64,000 nucleotides of DNA from Meghimatium bilineatum (Eukaryota > Mollusca > Gastropoda > Stylommatophora > Philomycidae), in contig CM067306.1 in the NCBI GenBank assembly GCA_034231615.1, positions 42,580,761 to 42,644,760 of the forward strand, in the 5' to 3' direction. Of this stretch, positions 22,722 through 31,989 are shown one piece after another. The position numbers and the translations under genes were made by a program. The notes beneath the pieces are model-generated. The model worked only from the letters and a program-made list of their open reading frames with translations. It made no database searches and had not been told where the DNA came from. How positions within the stretch are numbered: the stretch's first letter is position 1; every line of letters begins with the position of its first letter.

Positions 22722-22829
22722 GATTATCGTCCTCGTACACTGGACATGCCCATGAATGTTCAGATTTCCTCTTCAGTGCACCTCTCATGTTGGGACATTT
22801 AGTATTTTCACTTTTGCTAATACCCAATT
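22722..22829 (-). pseudogene. RNH-2 LINE 3'-terminal fragment
   Basis: The minus strand encodes GTLKRKSEHSWACPVYEDDN, matching the C-terminal TLKERSEQLWMCPICSDDD of the RNH-2 copy at 24.97 kb. Very short 5'-truncated fragment. Confidence 0.65.
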
Positions 22830-23560
22830 ATGCTCCAATATCGTTCCTACAACTCTCAGCGGGAGAGTACACACTATAAAACCGGCGAGGTCATATGCGT
22901 AATGGGTTATTTCTTTCTTCTGCTTTTCGCTTTATACCTCGCAGCGTCATGGGTAGAAGAATCTCTGGAGATGGTTTTTTTGTGTGTTTCATATATGTTT
23001 GTTTTTGTTGACTCTTTTATTTCTATAATCCATCGTCTGCAAGGTTTGCCCCTTGTTTTGTATTCAACGTGTCTGTATATGACTGCTTTTTTAGAAGCAC
23101 TGTCGGATGGTAGTCTGGAAGCATATGAAAACCACTTAATTTAGTGTCTTCTGATGTAATCCAGAATTGGCATTGTGATAGTCTTCTGATGTTTTCGTTC
23201 CTAATTCTGTCTCTTATTGTTACTCCGAGGATTCTACGTAGACTAGTCATTTCTTTTATAACAAGTTTTCTTTTAGATTCTGTTGTTAGTGTCCACATTT
23301 GACATTGGTAACATAGTGATGGTATGATATTCGTTTCATATAGTGTTCATGCTTGCATATTTTTTTTTGAAAATAAGAGGTATCTGCCCCAAGATCTGTT
23401 ATGCTATGTTGGATTTCTTTGGTATTTTTCCGATTCGATGATATGATGCTTCCAAGATAATTCTTTCACCTGTTTAAGTTGTTGATCATCGAGTAGAATA
23501 ACGGTATTTCTTTCTGTTTTTGCTTTTTTCTTCTTCTTTCTGTCCTCATGTACCTTTCGG
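22830..23560 (-). pseudogene. RTE-B LINE C-terminal fragment, copy A
   Basis: Reading from 23530 down: ILLDDQQLKQVKELSW (RT thumb start), a frameshift near 23350, then NIIPSLCYQCQMWTLTTE, SLRRILGVTIRDRIRNENIRRL and, more decayed, a basic tail. The order matches the RTE-B copy at 44.4-45.4 kb. The catalytic YADD region is absent. It directly abuts copy B, so two truncated RTE-B pieces lie head to tail. Confidence 0.75.
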
Positions 23561-24010
23561 TGTTGAGGGGAGAGTGAGTGTACGGTCTTTTGCCCTTCTA
23601 TTTGCCTCCTCTGCTGTTATATTTCCGAGTGTCTCTAATACACTATCCACCTTTTACGAGGGCGTCCAATAGGTCTCCTGTTTTCGTATCGTTTGTTAAG
23701 TGTTTTTTGGATAATACTTTGCTCTTTCTGTCTGGTTATGTGGCCGTACCATTTAACTTGTTGTTTCTGTATGTATTCTATTGTTGGCTTGATCCCTAAT
23801 TGTTTCCTTAGTGCTTCATTCTTGATTTTGTCTCTCAGGCTAACTCCAATCATACGTCTCACACATTTCATTTCAGTGGTGTTAATCTTATGTATTGTTC
23901 TAGAATCTAATGTCCAAGTTTGCCACTGATAACACAATGTTGGTAAGAAAATGGTGTTGAAAAGCGCTTTCTTTGTTTCTAGTGTAATATATTTTGCGAT
24001 TTACATTATT
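23561..24010 (-). pseudogene. RTE-B LINE C-terminal fragment, copy B
   Basis: The minus frame at 23635-23937 reads CYQWQTWTLDSRTIHKIN, CVRRMIGVSLRDKIKNEALR, IQKQQVKWYGHITRQ and IGRPRKRWI, the standard C-terminal series of this LINE type. It is better preserved than copy A. Upstream, to about 24010, FLPTLCYQW can be read through. No catalytic RT motifs remain. Confidence 0.8.
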
Positions 24011-24084
24011 TTTTTCCAGTTTTTTTCTGTGTTTATCTTCATGCTGAAGTCCATACATGTCGTGTGTAGTCATAGAGATGATTT

Positions 24085-24330
24085 GAGAGCATCCATAAAG
24101 ACATGTTGAGGATTTCAGTGCATTCATAAAGACAGACAAATTCTCAGACCATTCATAAACATATAGAGAGGATTTGAGAGCATTCATAAAGACAGACAAA
24201 TTCTCAGACCATCCATAAACATATAGAGAGGATTTGAGAGCATTCATAAAGACAGACAAATTCTCAGACCATCCATAAACATATAGAGAGGATTTGAGAG
24301 CATTCATAAAGACATAGAGATATAGAGAAA
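24085..24330. repeat. 60-bp tandem repeat, about 4 copies
   Basis: Units of gatttgagagcattcataaa, gacagacaaattctcagacc and atccataaacatatagagag. The period is a multiple of three, which yields a spurious 20-residue protein repeat on the minus strand. Confidence 0.93.
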
Positions 24331-24689
24331 ATATTAACATCTATTAACAAATTACATATATACCAAAATTGAGAATGATAAAATGCTACATCTATTCTAC
24401 ATTAAGCACACAGTGTTCCCTGGAAATTTGTTCGTGACAGTTTGTTGACAAGAGTTGGGGAATTGAGGGGGGGGGGGAGTGGGAATTGAAAATATGAGCA
24501 AAAATTGTTTGCGTAATTTATTCACAGCTCCTAATGAACAGCAAGTTTACAGAACTGAAGCGTCATACAGATGTGTATACATATAGTAGTAGGTAGAACT
24601 TCATGGAAGGAGAAGAAAACAAAGATATTCTGACAGCACTGCGTTAAAAAAACATTTATAAAAAAATTGAAATAACATAAATAACCTAT
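24331..24689. other. No recognised gene
   Basis: AT-rich spacer with a 12-base G run at about 24465-24476. Confidence 0.45.
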
Positions 24690-24890
24690 TTCGGACTTAT
24701 TAAAAGATACACCTTGTTGAATACACTACTTGGAGGTAGAATGACATGTTGGCGATCAAGTGGTAGGCAGAGATACAAGTCGAAGGAAACATCACGCCAT
24801 GGACAAGAAACAGTCTAGCAACAAGGCAAAAGACAGAAGATGGAGGTCAACTGCAGCCAAAGTTCTAGGTAAGACGGCCCACTCATGATA
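24690..24890 (+). pseudogene. Possible LINE 3' coding remnant
   Basis: The last codons read AKDRRWRSTAAKVLGKTAHS and stop, the D-R-x-x-W-R ending seen in many LINE ORFs. Upstream, WRSSGRQRYK resembles the basic GRQR motif. Short and frameshifted. Confidence 0.4.
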
Positions 24891-24959
24891 AAGTTGATTA
24901 CACTCAAGTTGATTAATTTCATCTGGATATCAAATGCTTCTATATCGCGTCGTGTAGAA

Positions 24960-26060
24960 GTTAGTTAGTTAGTCGTCGGATCATCATCACTGCAAATTGG
25001 ACACATCCATAGTTGCTCCGATCTCTCCTTGAGTGTATCCACCATCACACTTCTGCTGACAGTACCGGTCCTATGCTGGTTGACCATCATTCTTCTGCGC
25101 CCTCCAAAATGTTCACCTCTAGCAACACCGCATCTCAATCCCTGATCTTTAATCCTAGCCATTGAAAAGGAATCATCATCCACATTAGTCTCACTCTCGC
25201 GTGTTATATCTCTTAAGGAGTTCAAAACGTCAGCGCGATCTTTTGCCCCATCGCCCTTTGCCACAATCGCACACGATGCCAGTTGATCCGCTCTTTCATT
25301 GCCTCGAACGCTCACATGTCCCGGCACGAAAATAAATGTAACCGCTTTCAAGCTCGCATTTCTCAAGGCCTCAATCCACTGTTCGCGAACGAGACCCACT
25401 TGTACCTTCTTAATCATACTCATAGAGTCACTCAAGATGCAGACCTGCGTTACTTTCTGTGTGCGTAGCCACTCAAATGCCTTGGTCACCGCCATAGTCT
25501 CCATGGTCATACTACTCGTAGTGACCGCAAAGGCACCACTTTCCTCCTTGATCGTTTTACCTGCGCACTGAGCTGTAAAGGCCCAAGCACTGGGAACATG
25601 CCTAATTACAGATCCATCAGTGTATATAATCACATCCATCTCTTTGGTATTCTCACTGATTAAAGCCTGCACTTCTTTCTCCACAGCTGTGGGACACCAT
25701 TCTCTGCATTCCCTGCTAAGTGATATTACTACTCTCAAACAAGTTTCGAAATCTGTGGGTAGACCTATCCATTCCGCACCAGCTGCCACATCCTGTAATC
25801 TGCACACGCTTTGTATTACATCCTCAGCACGTCCCATCCACGACCTTCCTCTCTTGAGTCTGCTGCCTTTAACTTTCTGTATTTCGGAATGCAACGGGTG
25901 TTCCTTATCTGCATGTATTTGAAGGTACGCCCGTGCACGGCAATACTGTAATCTATGCTCAGCTGTTGGGCAGTCAAGTAGGTATCGCATAGCTCTTGTC
26001 GATGTGTCTCTAGTGCACCCCAGAATGATACGCATTGCTGCATTATTTACTCTTGCTGCT
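24960..26060 (-). mobile_element. 5'-truncated RNH-2 LINE insertion
   Basis: An 1101-bp insert with tgtagaa at both sides (24953-24959 and 26061-26067) and a (CTAA)3-type 3' tail, seen as ttagttagttag. Its content is described under the CDS entry. A 7-bp TSD plus a simple-repeat tail supports target-primed insertion. Confidence 0.78.
24965..26059 (-). CDS. RNH-2 RNase H polyprotein fragment, open frame
   Basis: The frame is open from the truncation point to the stop, 364 codons without a break. Order: the end of the RT (ARVNNAAMRIILGCTRDTST), a linker of about 100 residues, then RNase H. The RNase H acidic residues are all present: D in IIYTDGSV, E in METMAVTKAFEW, D in ILSDSMSMI and D in NERADQLA, with FVPGHVSVRGN as the handle. 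The C-terminus has a Cys-x2-Cys pair (WMCPICSDDD). RNase H removes template RNA during retrotransposition. The RT and endonuclease are missing, so the copy cannot move by itself. The first ATG is at 26035, but the frame runs in from the truncated 5' end. Confidence 0.85.
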   Translation of the reverse strand, partial: AARVNNAAMRIILGCTRDTSTRAMRYLLDCPTAEHRLQYCRARAYLQIHADKEHPLHSEIQKVKGSRLKRGRSWMGRAEDVIQSVCRLQDVAAGAEWIGLPTDFETCLRVVISLSRECREWCPTAVEKEVQALISENTKEMDVIIYTDGSVIRHVPSAWAFTAQCAGKTIKEESGAFAVTTSSMTMETMAVTKAFEWLRTQKVTQVCILSDSMSMIKKVQVGLVREQWIEALRNASLKAVTFIFVPGHVSVRGNERADQLASCAIVAKGDGAKDRADVLNSLRDITRESETNVDDDSFSMARIKDQGLRCGVARGEHFGGRRRMMVNQHRTGTVSRSVMVDTLKERSEQLWMCPICSDDDPTTN

Positions 26061-26129
26061 TGTAGAAACTTTGGTCAATTCTCGTCATAGTTTTATTATT
26101 ATGTGTCTGGTCAAATATCGTCAAAATTA

Positions 26130-26254
26130 TTTCAAGTAGTGACTATGTGACTCCCATGGAGGTACCTGGTTTCAACTAATTTATTCGCGATCTCCCTCCC
26201 CGACAATACGCTGTGGCCCTCAAGGAGTTACATAGTCCACGTTGAGAACTACTG
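26130..26254. mobile_element. Right end of a hAT MITE (same family as 12.5 kb)
   Basis: The end tagtccacgttgagaactac-tg repeats the right terminus at 12796, with related sequence upstream (gtggccctcaagg). The left inverted repeat is not seen, so it is truncated or decayed. Confidence 0.6.
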
Positions 26255-26376
26255 CTGTGAGGAAACCTCCATCAATATTCGGGTTTACCACAAACCTTTG
26301 CTATGACGCTGAATAACATGTAACATTTCCTTTTGCTTGTGTCTAGAGATACGTATCCTGGCGCAATGGAGACGGC

Positions 26377-26445
26377 ACAATGAAAACTGGACTTGTAACA
26401 ATGAAAACTGGACCTGCAACAATGAAAACTGGACTTCTAACAACA
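26377..26445. repeat. 21-bp tandem repeat, about 3 copies
   Basis: Units of acaatgaaaactggacttgt with small changes. Confidence 0.9.
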
Positions 26446-26524
26446 AGAATTATTATGCCAGTTAGAGTATTTTTTGTCTGTCTACACAGTTATGTATATT
26501 AGGCTGGCATTTTGAAAGTTCATT

Positions 26525-27252
26525 GTCCTGTCAAAAGGAAATTGATAGAACAGTCGCACTAATAAGTCAAGCAAACCTAATATTACTACACATCATAATG
26601 AAGAGAATAGAACACACAATGAAAGAAGATCTTCAGGAAGCTAATGCAGGGTTTAGAGCCGGTAGAGGCACTAGAGATCACATATTTAATATGATGATGA
26701 TCATAGACAAAAGCAAAGAATTCAACATCGACCTGCATCTTTGATTTATAGATTACACTAAAGCTTTTGACTGTGTGAACCATCACCAATTATAGAGAAT
26801 AATGAACAACATGGGTTTCCCAGAGCACATTATACGCCTAATTGCAGAGCTGTAAAAGCATCAAGAAGCAGCCGTATAAGTGGAAAGGGGTAACATCAGA
26901 TTAGTTTAAAGTACAAAAAGGAGTAAGACAAGGATGTACATTGTCGCCATACCTGTTTAACATAATGAGAAATGTGAAACACGAAACAATGCAACAATAA
27001 TTGAGTCCCATTAACATCGGAGGTATACAGATTCCAGAAATTAGATACGCAGACGACACAGTGCTGTAAGCATCAAATGCGAAAGATTTATTGAACAGAA
27101 TAAAACAACAAAAACCTTTAGCGAACAACAAAACGTGTTTCTAAATATGAAAAAGATGAAAATAATGAAAACTGACAAAGTGAATATCAAGGAATTAACA
27201 TAAACAGTACTAGAGACTGTGTAGTCAAGATCAGGAGGAGAACAGCAATAGC
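26525..27252 (+). pseudogene. RTE-like LINE reverse transcriptase, piece 1 of 3
   Basis: Reverse transcriptase core: IIMKRIEHTMKEDLQEANAG, FRAGRGTRDHIFN, a stop, [16 protein letters not shown], then VQKGVRQGCTLSPYLFN and IRYADDTVL with the catalytic Asp pair. At least six in-frame stops make it inactive. The copy breaks at AIAMF, where the 4.0-kb RNH-1 element has inserted. The sequence resumes at 31310 with KLKQLKKNF in the expected order once one copy of the 7-bp duplication is removed. Confidence 0.85.
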
Positions 27253-27274
27253 AATGTTCTTCTTCTTCTTTCGT

Positions 27275-28340
27275 TCACTTGAAACATGTCTATATCTGTA
27301 ATTCTGTTTCCTGAATAAAACTCACTGTCTTTTGTAGTTCATGCAGTGGCCCATAGAGTTTTGATTCCAGTGTTGTTTCCTCTGGCCAATATGTCTGCCT
27401 CAGCGTTTCATGCTCAGAACTCTCTTGAAGTATATGTTTGGCACTGTGCTACCTGGCCACATGTACACATGGCGTGTTGCCAATCTTGAACTTTGTATAC
27501 ATTTGACTGCGGAGTCGGTTGTGTCCTGTTCTGAGACGTAGAATTATAACTTGTTCTGGTCTGTTCATAATATGATAGTCATCTTGTGTTGGTGTTTGTG
27601 GCTTTCTTATTGACTTGATCATCTGTTTTTTCTGATGGTAGGTGATTGGTATATCTGGTTGGTCTTCGGCAGCACCTTCCTTAGCCAGTTGGTCTGCTTT
27701 TTATTTCCTGGTATTCCACAGTGAGAGGGTATCCACTGCATGGTTACCCTATACTGGTAAGACAATTCACTAAGTAGTTTTTTCAAGTCTGTTAGTTTTC
27801 CAGACTGGAGAGCTTGAAGCACTGACCTTGCATCTGTCAGGAATACCACAGGCTGTAGGCCAGAGTTGGAGTTCAGCAGTTTTTTTAGCTGCCACACTAA
27901 TTGCCTGGATTTCTGCATCATAATTATTGCAGAATTTTCCTGTCGGTGTTCTGATTGTATCCCTAGGCTTGTGTGGATATTATATATAACACCTGCACCT
28001 CCATTCCTCACGGCATTCTGTGCTGATCCATCTGTGTATACTCTGACCCATATATCTTGTGGATATTCCTCATCCAGGAAACTGAGGGTGACTGTCCTTC
28101 GCTGCACACTGTTCGGTTCGTCCTCGCTTAGTATTCCTTTCACATGGGTCTGAATGTATATTGGCATTCCATTTCTTTCACTCCACGGGTTTGTTCTGGT
28201 ACAGGCCTTAAGGGGCTGTCAACTTCAGGTAGGTCTGTAAGTTGTCTGCGGAGTCGTTTAGCTTGATGGATAAAGCTGCTTCTTTTCAGTCGTCCCATTG
28301 CTAGATTTTGGAATCTTTCCTTCATTGGATGACTTGGCAT
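27275..28340 (-). pseudogene. RNH-1 RNase H and C-terminal tail
   Basis: After frameshifts between 28426 and 28340, the frames read SSFIHQAKRLRRQL and then (28167-27619) SFLDEEYPQDIWVRVYTDGS with the first RNase H Asp. A local shift displaces the Glu motif (DAEIQAI is readable in the next frame). Then VVFLTDARSVLQALQSGK and MQWIPSHCGIPGN follow, after which another shift destroys the terminal Asp region. The tail to about 27290 encodes the Cys-containing C-terminus and ends ETELQI, stop. It is homologous to fragments at 13.4, 17.8 and 20.0-20.7 kb. Confidence 0.85.
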
Positions 28341-28425
28341 ACACTGAAACTTTCTGCCTGAATTAGTACTTTTGTGTCTCTGCGTTTGCCAAGTGTTTGC
28401 ATTCTTCCCATTTTCTGCATCTCTG

Positions 28426-29907
28426 CTATGGTGTTGATTTCATTGCTCCCAACATTATTCTAAGTGCCTGGTTTTGCACTTTATCTAGATCTTGTAATGT
28501 GGTGTTTGATGCAGGACACCACGCAGCTGAACCATATTCCAGGTGTGGTCTTATGCCTTGCTGGTAAACTTTACTGAGTATATTTACATCGGACCCCCAT
28601 GTGGTTCCACTTAGTTTTCTCAGGATAGCTAACTTCCTCCTGGCTTTTGTTGTTGCTTTGTTTATGTGCTTCTTCCATGTCATTTTATCATCAAAAGTAA
28701 CTCCGAGGTATGTTGGTTGTTTGTCTTCTTTTAAGAGCTCTCCATCTATCTTGATATGACCAGCTTTTTGTTTTGGTGAGAGGGTAAAGAGTGTAGTGCT
28801 GCACTTATCTGTGTTAATGCTGACGCACCATTTATTAGCCCATAAGGTTAGGGCATCGATAGCTCTTTGTATTTGTTTAGTGGCCACTGTCGCATGTACT
28901 TCCGTGCACCAGATCACCAGGTCGTCAGCATACATTGCCACTTTGATCCCATGTGGTAGTTCAGCAACTAGGTCATTGATGTAAACCAAGAAAAGTGTGG
29001 GTGACAGGACTCCTCTCTGTGGGACTCCATGACGCAGTAGAACTTTCTTGCTCTTGCGACCATCTAATTGTACCCTGGCTCTTCTATTATGCAAGTATGC
29101 TTTTACCCATTTGTACATTCTTGAGCTAATCCTGCAATTTCGCAATTTCTTTAGGAGCCCTTCTTTCCAGACCTTATCAAATGCTTTCCTGAGGTCTATC
29201 CATGCTGCTAGTACTAGTTTCTTATCTTAGAAGGCATCCTCAATCTCTTGGGAGAGGTAGGTTGCCTGATCTTCAGTAGAGTAGCACTGTCTGAAACCTG
29301 CTTGCTGTGATACCAGAAGGTTTTCACTTTCAAGGTACCACTGCACCCTAAGATTGATAATGAGTTCCATTGTTTTACATAGACAGCTTGTGAGGCTGAT
29401 GGGCCTGTAGTTGGAGACTGTGTTGCCATCTTTTCCTGATTTGAGGAGTGGTATCATTATTGCTTCTCTCCACGCCTGTGGTACATTACCCGTGGACCAG
29501 CTTGTGTTAAAGATCTGCAGTAGCTTTGCTCTTGCTGCAATTCCCAGGTTTCTAATCATTTCTTTGGACACTCCATCAGCTCCAGGGGACTTTTTCATTT
29601 TCAATTTGGATATTGCATGCTCCAGTTCTCTCATTGTGATTGGTGCCTCCATGAATTCAGGTCTAAGTTCGCCTTGTCCAATGTTTTGCTGGTTCTCTCG
29701 AACCTCCTGTTGTTTGTCTGGGCTGACTTTGACGTTATTGTCTTCTGCAAAGGAATCTGCAAAGTAATCAGCTGCATGTTTACCTGTTAAAATGTTTCTA
29801 TCTTTATAAAGTGTGATCCTGGTATTTCTCCCTGTACCTTCATCATTTAGTTGTTTTACAAGTTTCCATAATTTCCTAGTATCTCTTTCTAGGTTCAGCG
29901 ACTATGT
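28426..29907 (-). pseudogene. RNH-1 reverse transcriptase domain
   Basis: A single frame runs from 30213 to 28426 with nonsense codons at 29908-29910, 29902-29904 and 29227-29229. Motifs in order: LKMKKSPGADGVSKEMI, SNYRPISLTS, QAGFRQCYSTEDQ, then after the TAA WIDLRKAFDKVW, GVPQRGVLSPTLF, AMYADDLVIW (catalytic Asp pair) and YLGVTFDDKMTWKKH. The stop at 29227 sits where relatives have a Gln, which would be a C-to-T change. The domain is otherwise intact over 480 or so codons. Confidence 0.9.
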
Positions 29908-30197
29908 TTATTCTTTCCAGCTGCTCCGTCTGGCTTGTAACTTGGCTCTTTGAAATTTAGTCTTTGTTAGCTGATATTTGTTGTGATGTTCTTGGCTAGG
30001 TCTGTTCTCAGCCTGCTGTCTAGATGTTTCCATCTCATTTTGCAGCTTTTCCAGTTCATCATTCCAGTAGGGTTTGTAGTTTTTGCGTGCCCCCCTGGGT
30101 ATGGTTTTACTAGCAGCATGTAGTATACATCTATTAAATTCACTCACTGATCTATTGATGTCTTTGTCCAAGTTCATGTCCTTAGCTAGAACACTGG

Positions 30198-30991
30198 TTA
30201 AATGCTGGTACATTTTCCAGTCTGCCCTCTTATAGCTCCACCTAGTGAGCGTGCTGCTGGCCTTGATAAATTAATTGTGCATTTCCAGAAATACTGGTCT
30301 GTGGTCACTACCCCCAAGCTGCTTTCCAACGACACGTGTGATGTTCCATTCCAGGCCTGGTGAGTGGAATGCCAGATCTGGTGTAGAGGTGGTGTGCCAT
30401 GCTCTCGAGTAGAAGGTTGGTGAGTCTGCTGGCTGGTTAATAAGGATGAGATTATTTTCATCCTGCCAGCTCTCAAGTTCCTCACCTCTCTTGTCGATAT
30501 GATCGTAGCCCCAGCTCTGAGAGTGGCTGTTGAAGTCACCACACACCATAAGTCTCTCTTTATCTGGAATTGTGTCTAGTGCCAATGGTTTATCATTTGG
30601 GCAGTAGTAGTTCAGGAGATGGAGTTCTGCACTGTGTTTTTAGGTGGAGCATCTGGTATTCTGCCCCTTCCATATATACTTCCAGCTGACATGCGCTGAT
30701 ATTGTTTTTAACAAGTGTCAGAAGTCCACCCTTTCGCCTGTCCTTTCGATCAGATCGGTAGCACTGGTAGCCTCTGATTTTGAAGGCTATGTCGCTGCTG
30801 AGGTGTGTTTCTTGGATACAGCATATATTAACTTGTTCTTCACTGAGGACATTTTCAAGTTCCAATGTTTTGCTGTATCCATATATTTTACTGTTGACAC
30901 CCTCAGCATTCCAGTGCAATATTTTTATTGGTCGTTTAAAGTATGTTTGGCCAGTAGCTCTATTCCCTTGCCTCCTGGCTCCTCGAGTCAA
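30198..30991 (-). pseudogene. RNH-1 endonuclease domain (APE type)
   Basis: The first frame (30991-30593) has ILHWNAEGVNSK, ICCIQETHLSSD (catalytic Glu) and RRKGGLLTLVKN. A frameshift near 30590 leads into the second frame (30585-30271), with MVCGDFNSHSQSWGYDH, TPDLAF and the terminal SDHRPVFLEM. These are the APE-like nicking endonuclease motifs that open target DNA. The second frame ends in TAA at 30271-30273, but the same frame continues as a linker (WSYKRADWKMYQHL) to 29908, so the TAA is a point mutation. A minus frame at 30198-30542 is a shadow. Confidence 0.88.
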
Positions 30992-31309
30992 TTGAAAGGA
31001 CTTTCAGTAGCTGAGGTTGGGCCCTTTCGAGGTATAGGGCCCGGCACCGTTCCTGCCTGAACGTCCGCCACAGGGCAGGCACCATAACTTTTATAGATAC
31101 AGACATGTTTCCATTGTGTTTTGTGCGTGGCATCCTGATTATCTGTGCGCCTTTTGGCTGGATGCCTCCGTCTTCAGCACTCAGCTTACTTGGGCAGGAC
31201 TATGGTCCTGCTCGAATGGGACTGCCCGACCAGTCTTAGTTTCCAGCCCCTGATGGCTGAACTAAGCCCCATCACCACCGCACGGTGCTGGCCTTGATGG
31301 GGAATGTTC

Positions 31310-31512
31310 AAATTAAAACAACTGAAAAAAAACTTTGGCACGGGAACTAAGATATGTTTGTTACGTGAATGTGTGTTCCCAGTGGCGACCTACGGCTTCC
31401 AAATATGGACAATAAATAAAACTACAGCCAAATGAATAGAGGCATTCGAAATGAAGTGATATAGAAGAGTCCTGGGAATACTTATCATGGACAACAAGAA
31501 AAAACAACGTTC
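31310..31512 (+). pseudogene. RTE-like LINE, piece 2 of 3
   Basis: Continues piece 1: KLKQLKKNF, then ICLLRECVFPVATYGFQIWT (equivalent to the YGCETWT box), RRVLGILIMDNKKKQR. It is cut at 31512 by a 167-bp insert, after which the frame resumes at 31688. Confidence 0.85.
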
Positions 31513-31679
31513 TTCTTCTTCTTCTTCAGCGTTCATTCTCAAACTCCCGCTGGATCTCTCTTTTAGCAGGATCATTGTCCTACTAGATTTCCAGCAGGAT
31601 GTAATTCAGAGAATGGAAATGCGTTGTGTCGCCGTTTTATTTGCGCCAATGGCCCGACACATCCGTCGTCGGCGGCAAT
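31513..31679 (-). mobile_element. 167-bp insert with (GAA)n tail and 8-bp TSD
   Basis: Flanked by caacgttc at 31505-31512 and 31680-31687. It starts on the plus strand with ttcttcttcttcttc, a (GAA)n tail on the minus strand, like the RNH-1 element. The body has tctctcttttagcagg and ggatgtaattcag, shared with 19.17-19.27 kb. It is probably a SINE or a severely 5'-truncated LINE that uses RNH-type machinery. No B box was found. Confidence 0.75.
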
Positions 31680-31687
31680 CAACGTTC

Positions 31688-31955
31688 AATAAGGCTGACT
31701 TTTAAACACCATATTAAGAAGGAAGTTATGTTTTTTTCGGCCATGTGACGAGACACGATGGCATTGAAAGACTTGTCGGAGTGGCGATAGAAGGCAGTAG
31801 ATGCAAAGGCCGACAAAGACGTCGTTGGACAAGAGATATACAGGAATGCATACACATGTAACTTGAGTAAACGAGACAACTTGCCAGAGACTAGGGGTAT
31901 TTCAGGAGATTCAAAATGAAGACTACGTTCTGGAAATACTATTTCGCATGATACA
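31688..31955 (+). pseudogene. RTE-like LINE, piece 3 of 3
   Basis: C-terminal end: FGHVTRHDGIERLVGVAIEG, then RCKGRQRRRWTRDIQE and, after stops, FRRFKMKTTF. This completes the LINE begun at 26525. A frameshift lies at the T run near 31732. Confidence 0.85.
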
Positions 31956-31989
31956 CTATTGTCCTGTCTACCAGGCATGCACACTCGTT

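Larger units (their letters stand above)
27260..31302 (-). mobile_element. Nearly full-length RNH-1 LINE (EN-RT-RNase H), 4.04 kb
   Basis: Inserted in an older RTE copy with aatgttc at both sides (27253-27259 and 31303-31309). The 3' end is (GAA)n, seen as cttcttcttcttt at 27259-27271. On the minus strand, in order: a GC-richer leader of about 300 bp (31302-31000), endonuclease (30991-30271), linker (30213-29908), reverse transcriptase (29907-28426), RNase H (28167-27700) and a C-terminal Cys/His-type tail reaching about 27290. The 3' UTR is only about 25 bp. It carries at least four nonsense changes and about four frameshifts, so it is a dead but young-looking copy. Domain order EN-RT-RNH is that of the I-like LINE groups; exact clade not assigned. 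Confidence 0.88.

Noticed and set aside
23578..23929. Plus-strand hydrophobic ORFs
   Set aside because: Shadows of RTE-B coding sequence on the minus strand.
24085..24340. 146-residue ORF with 20-aa repeats
   Set aside because: Direct result of a 60-bp tandem repeat.
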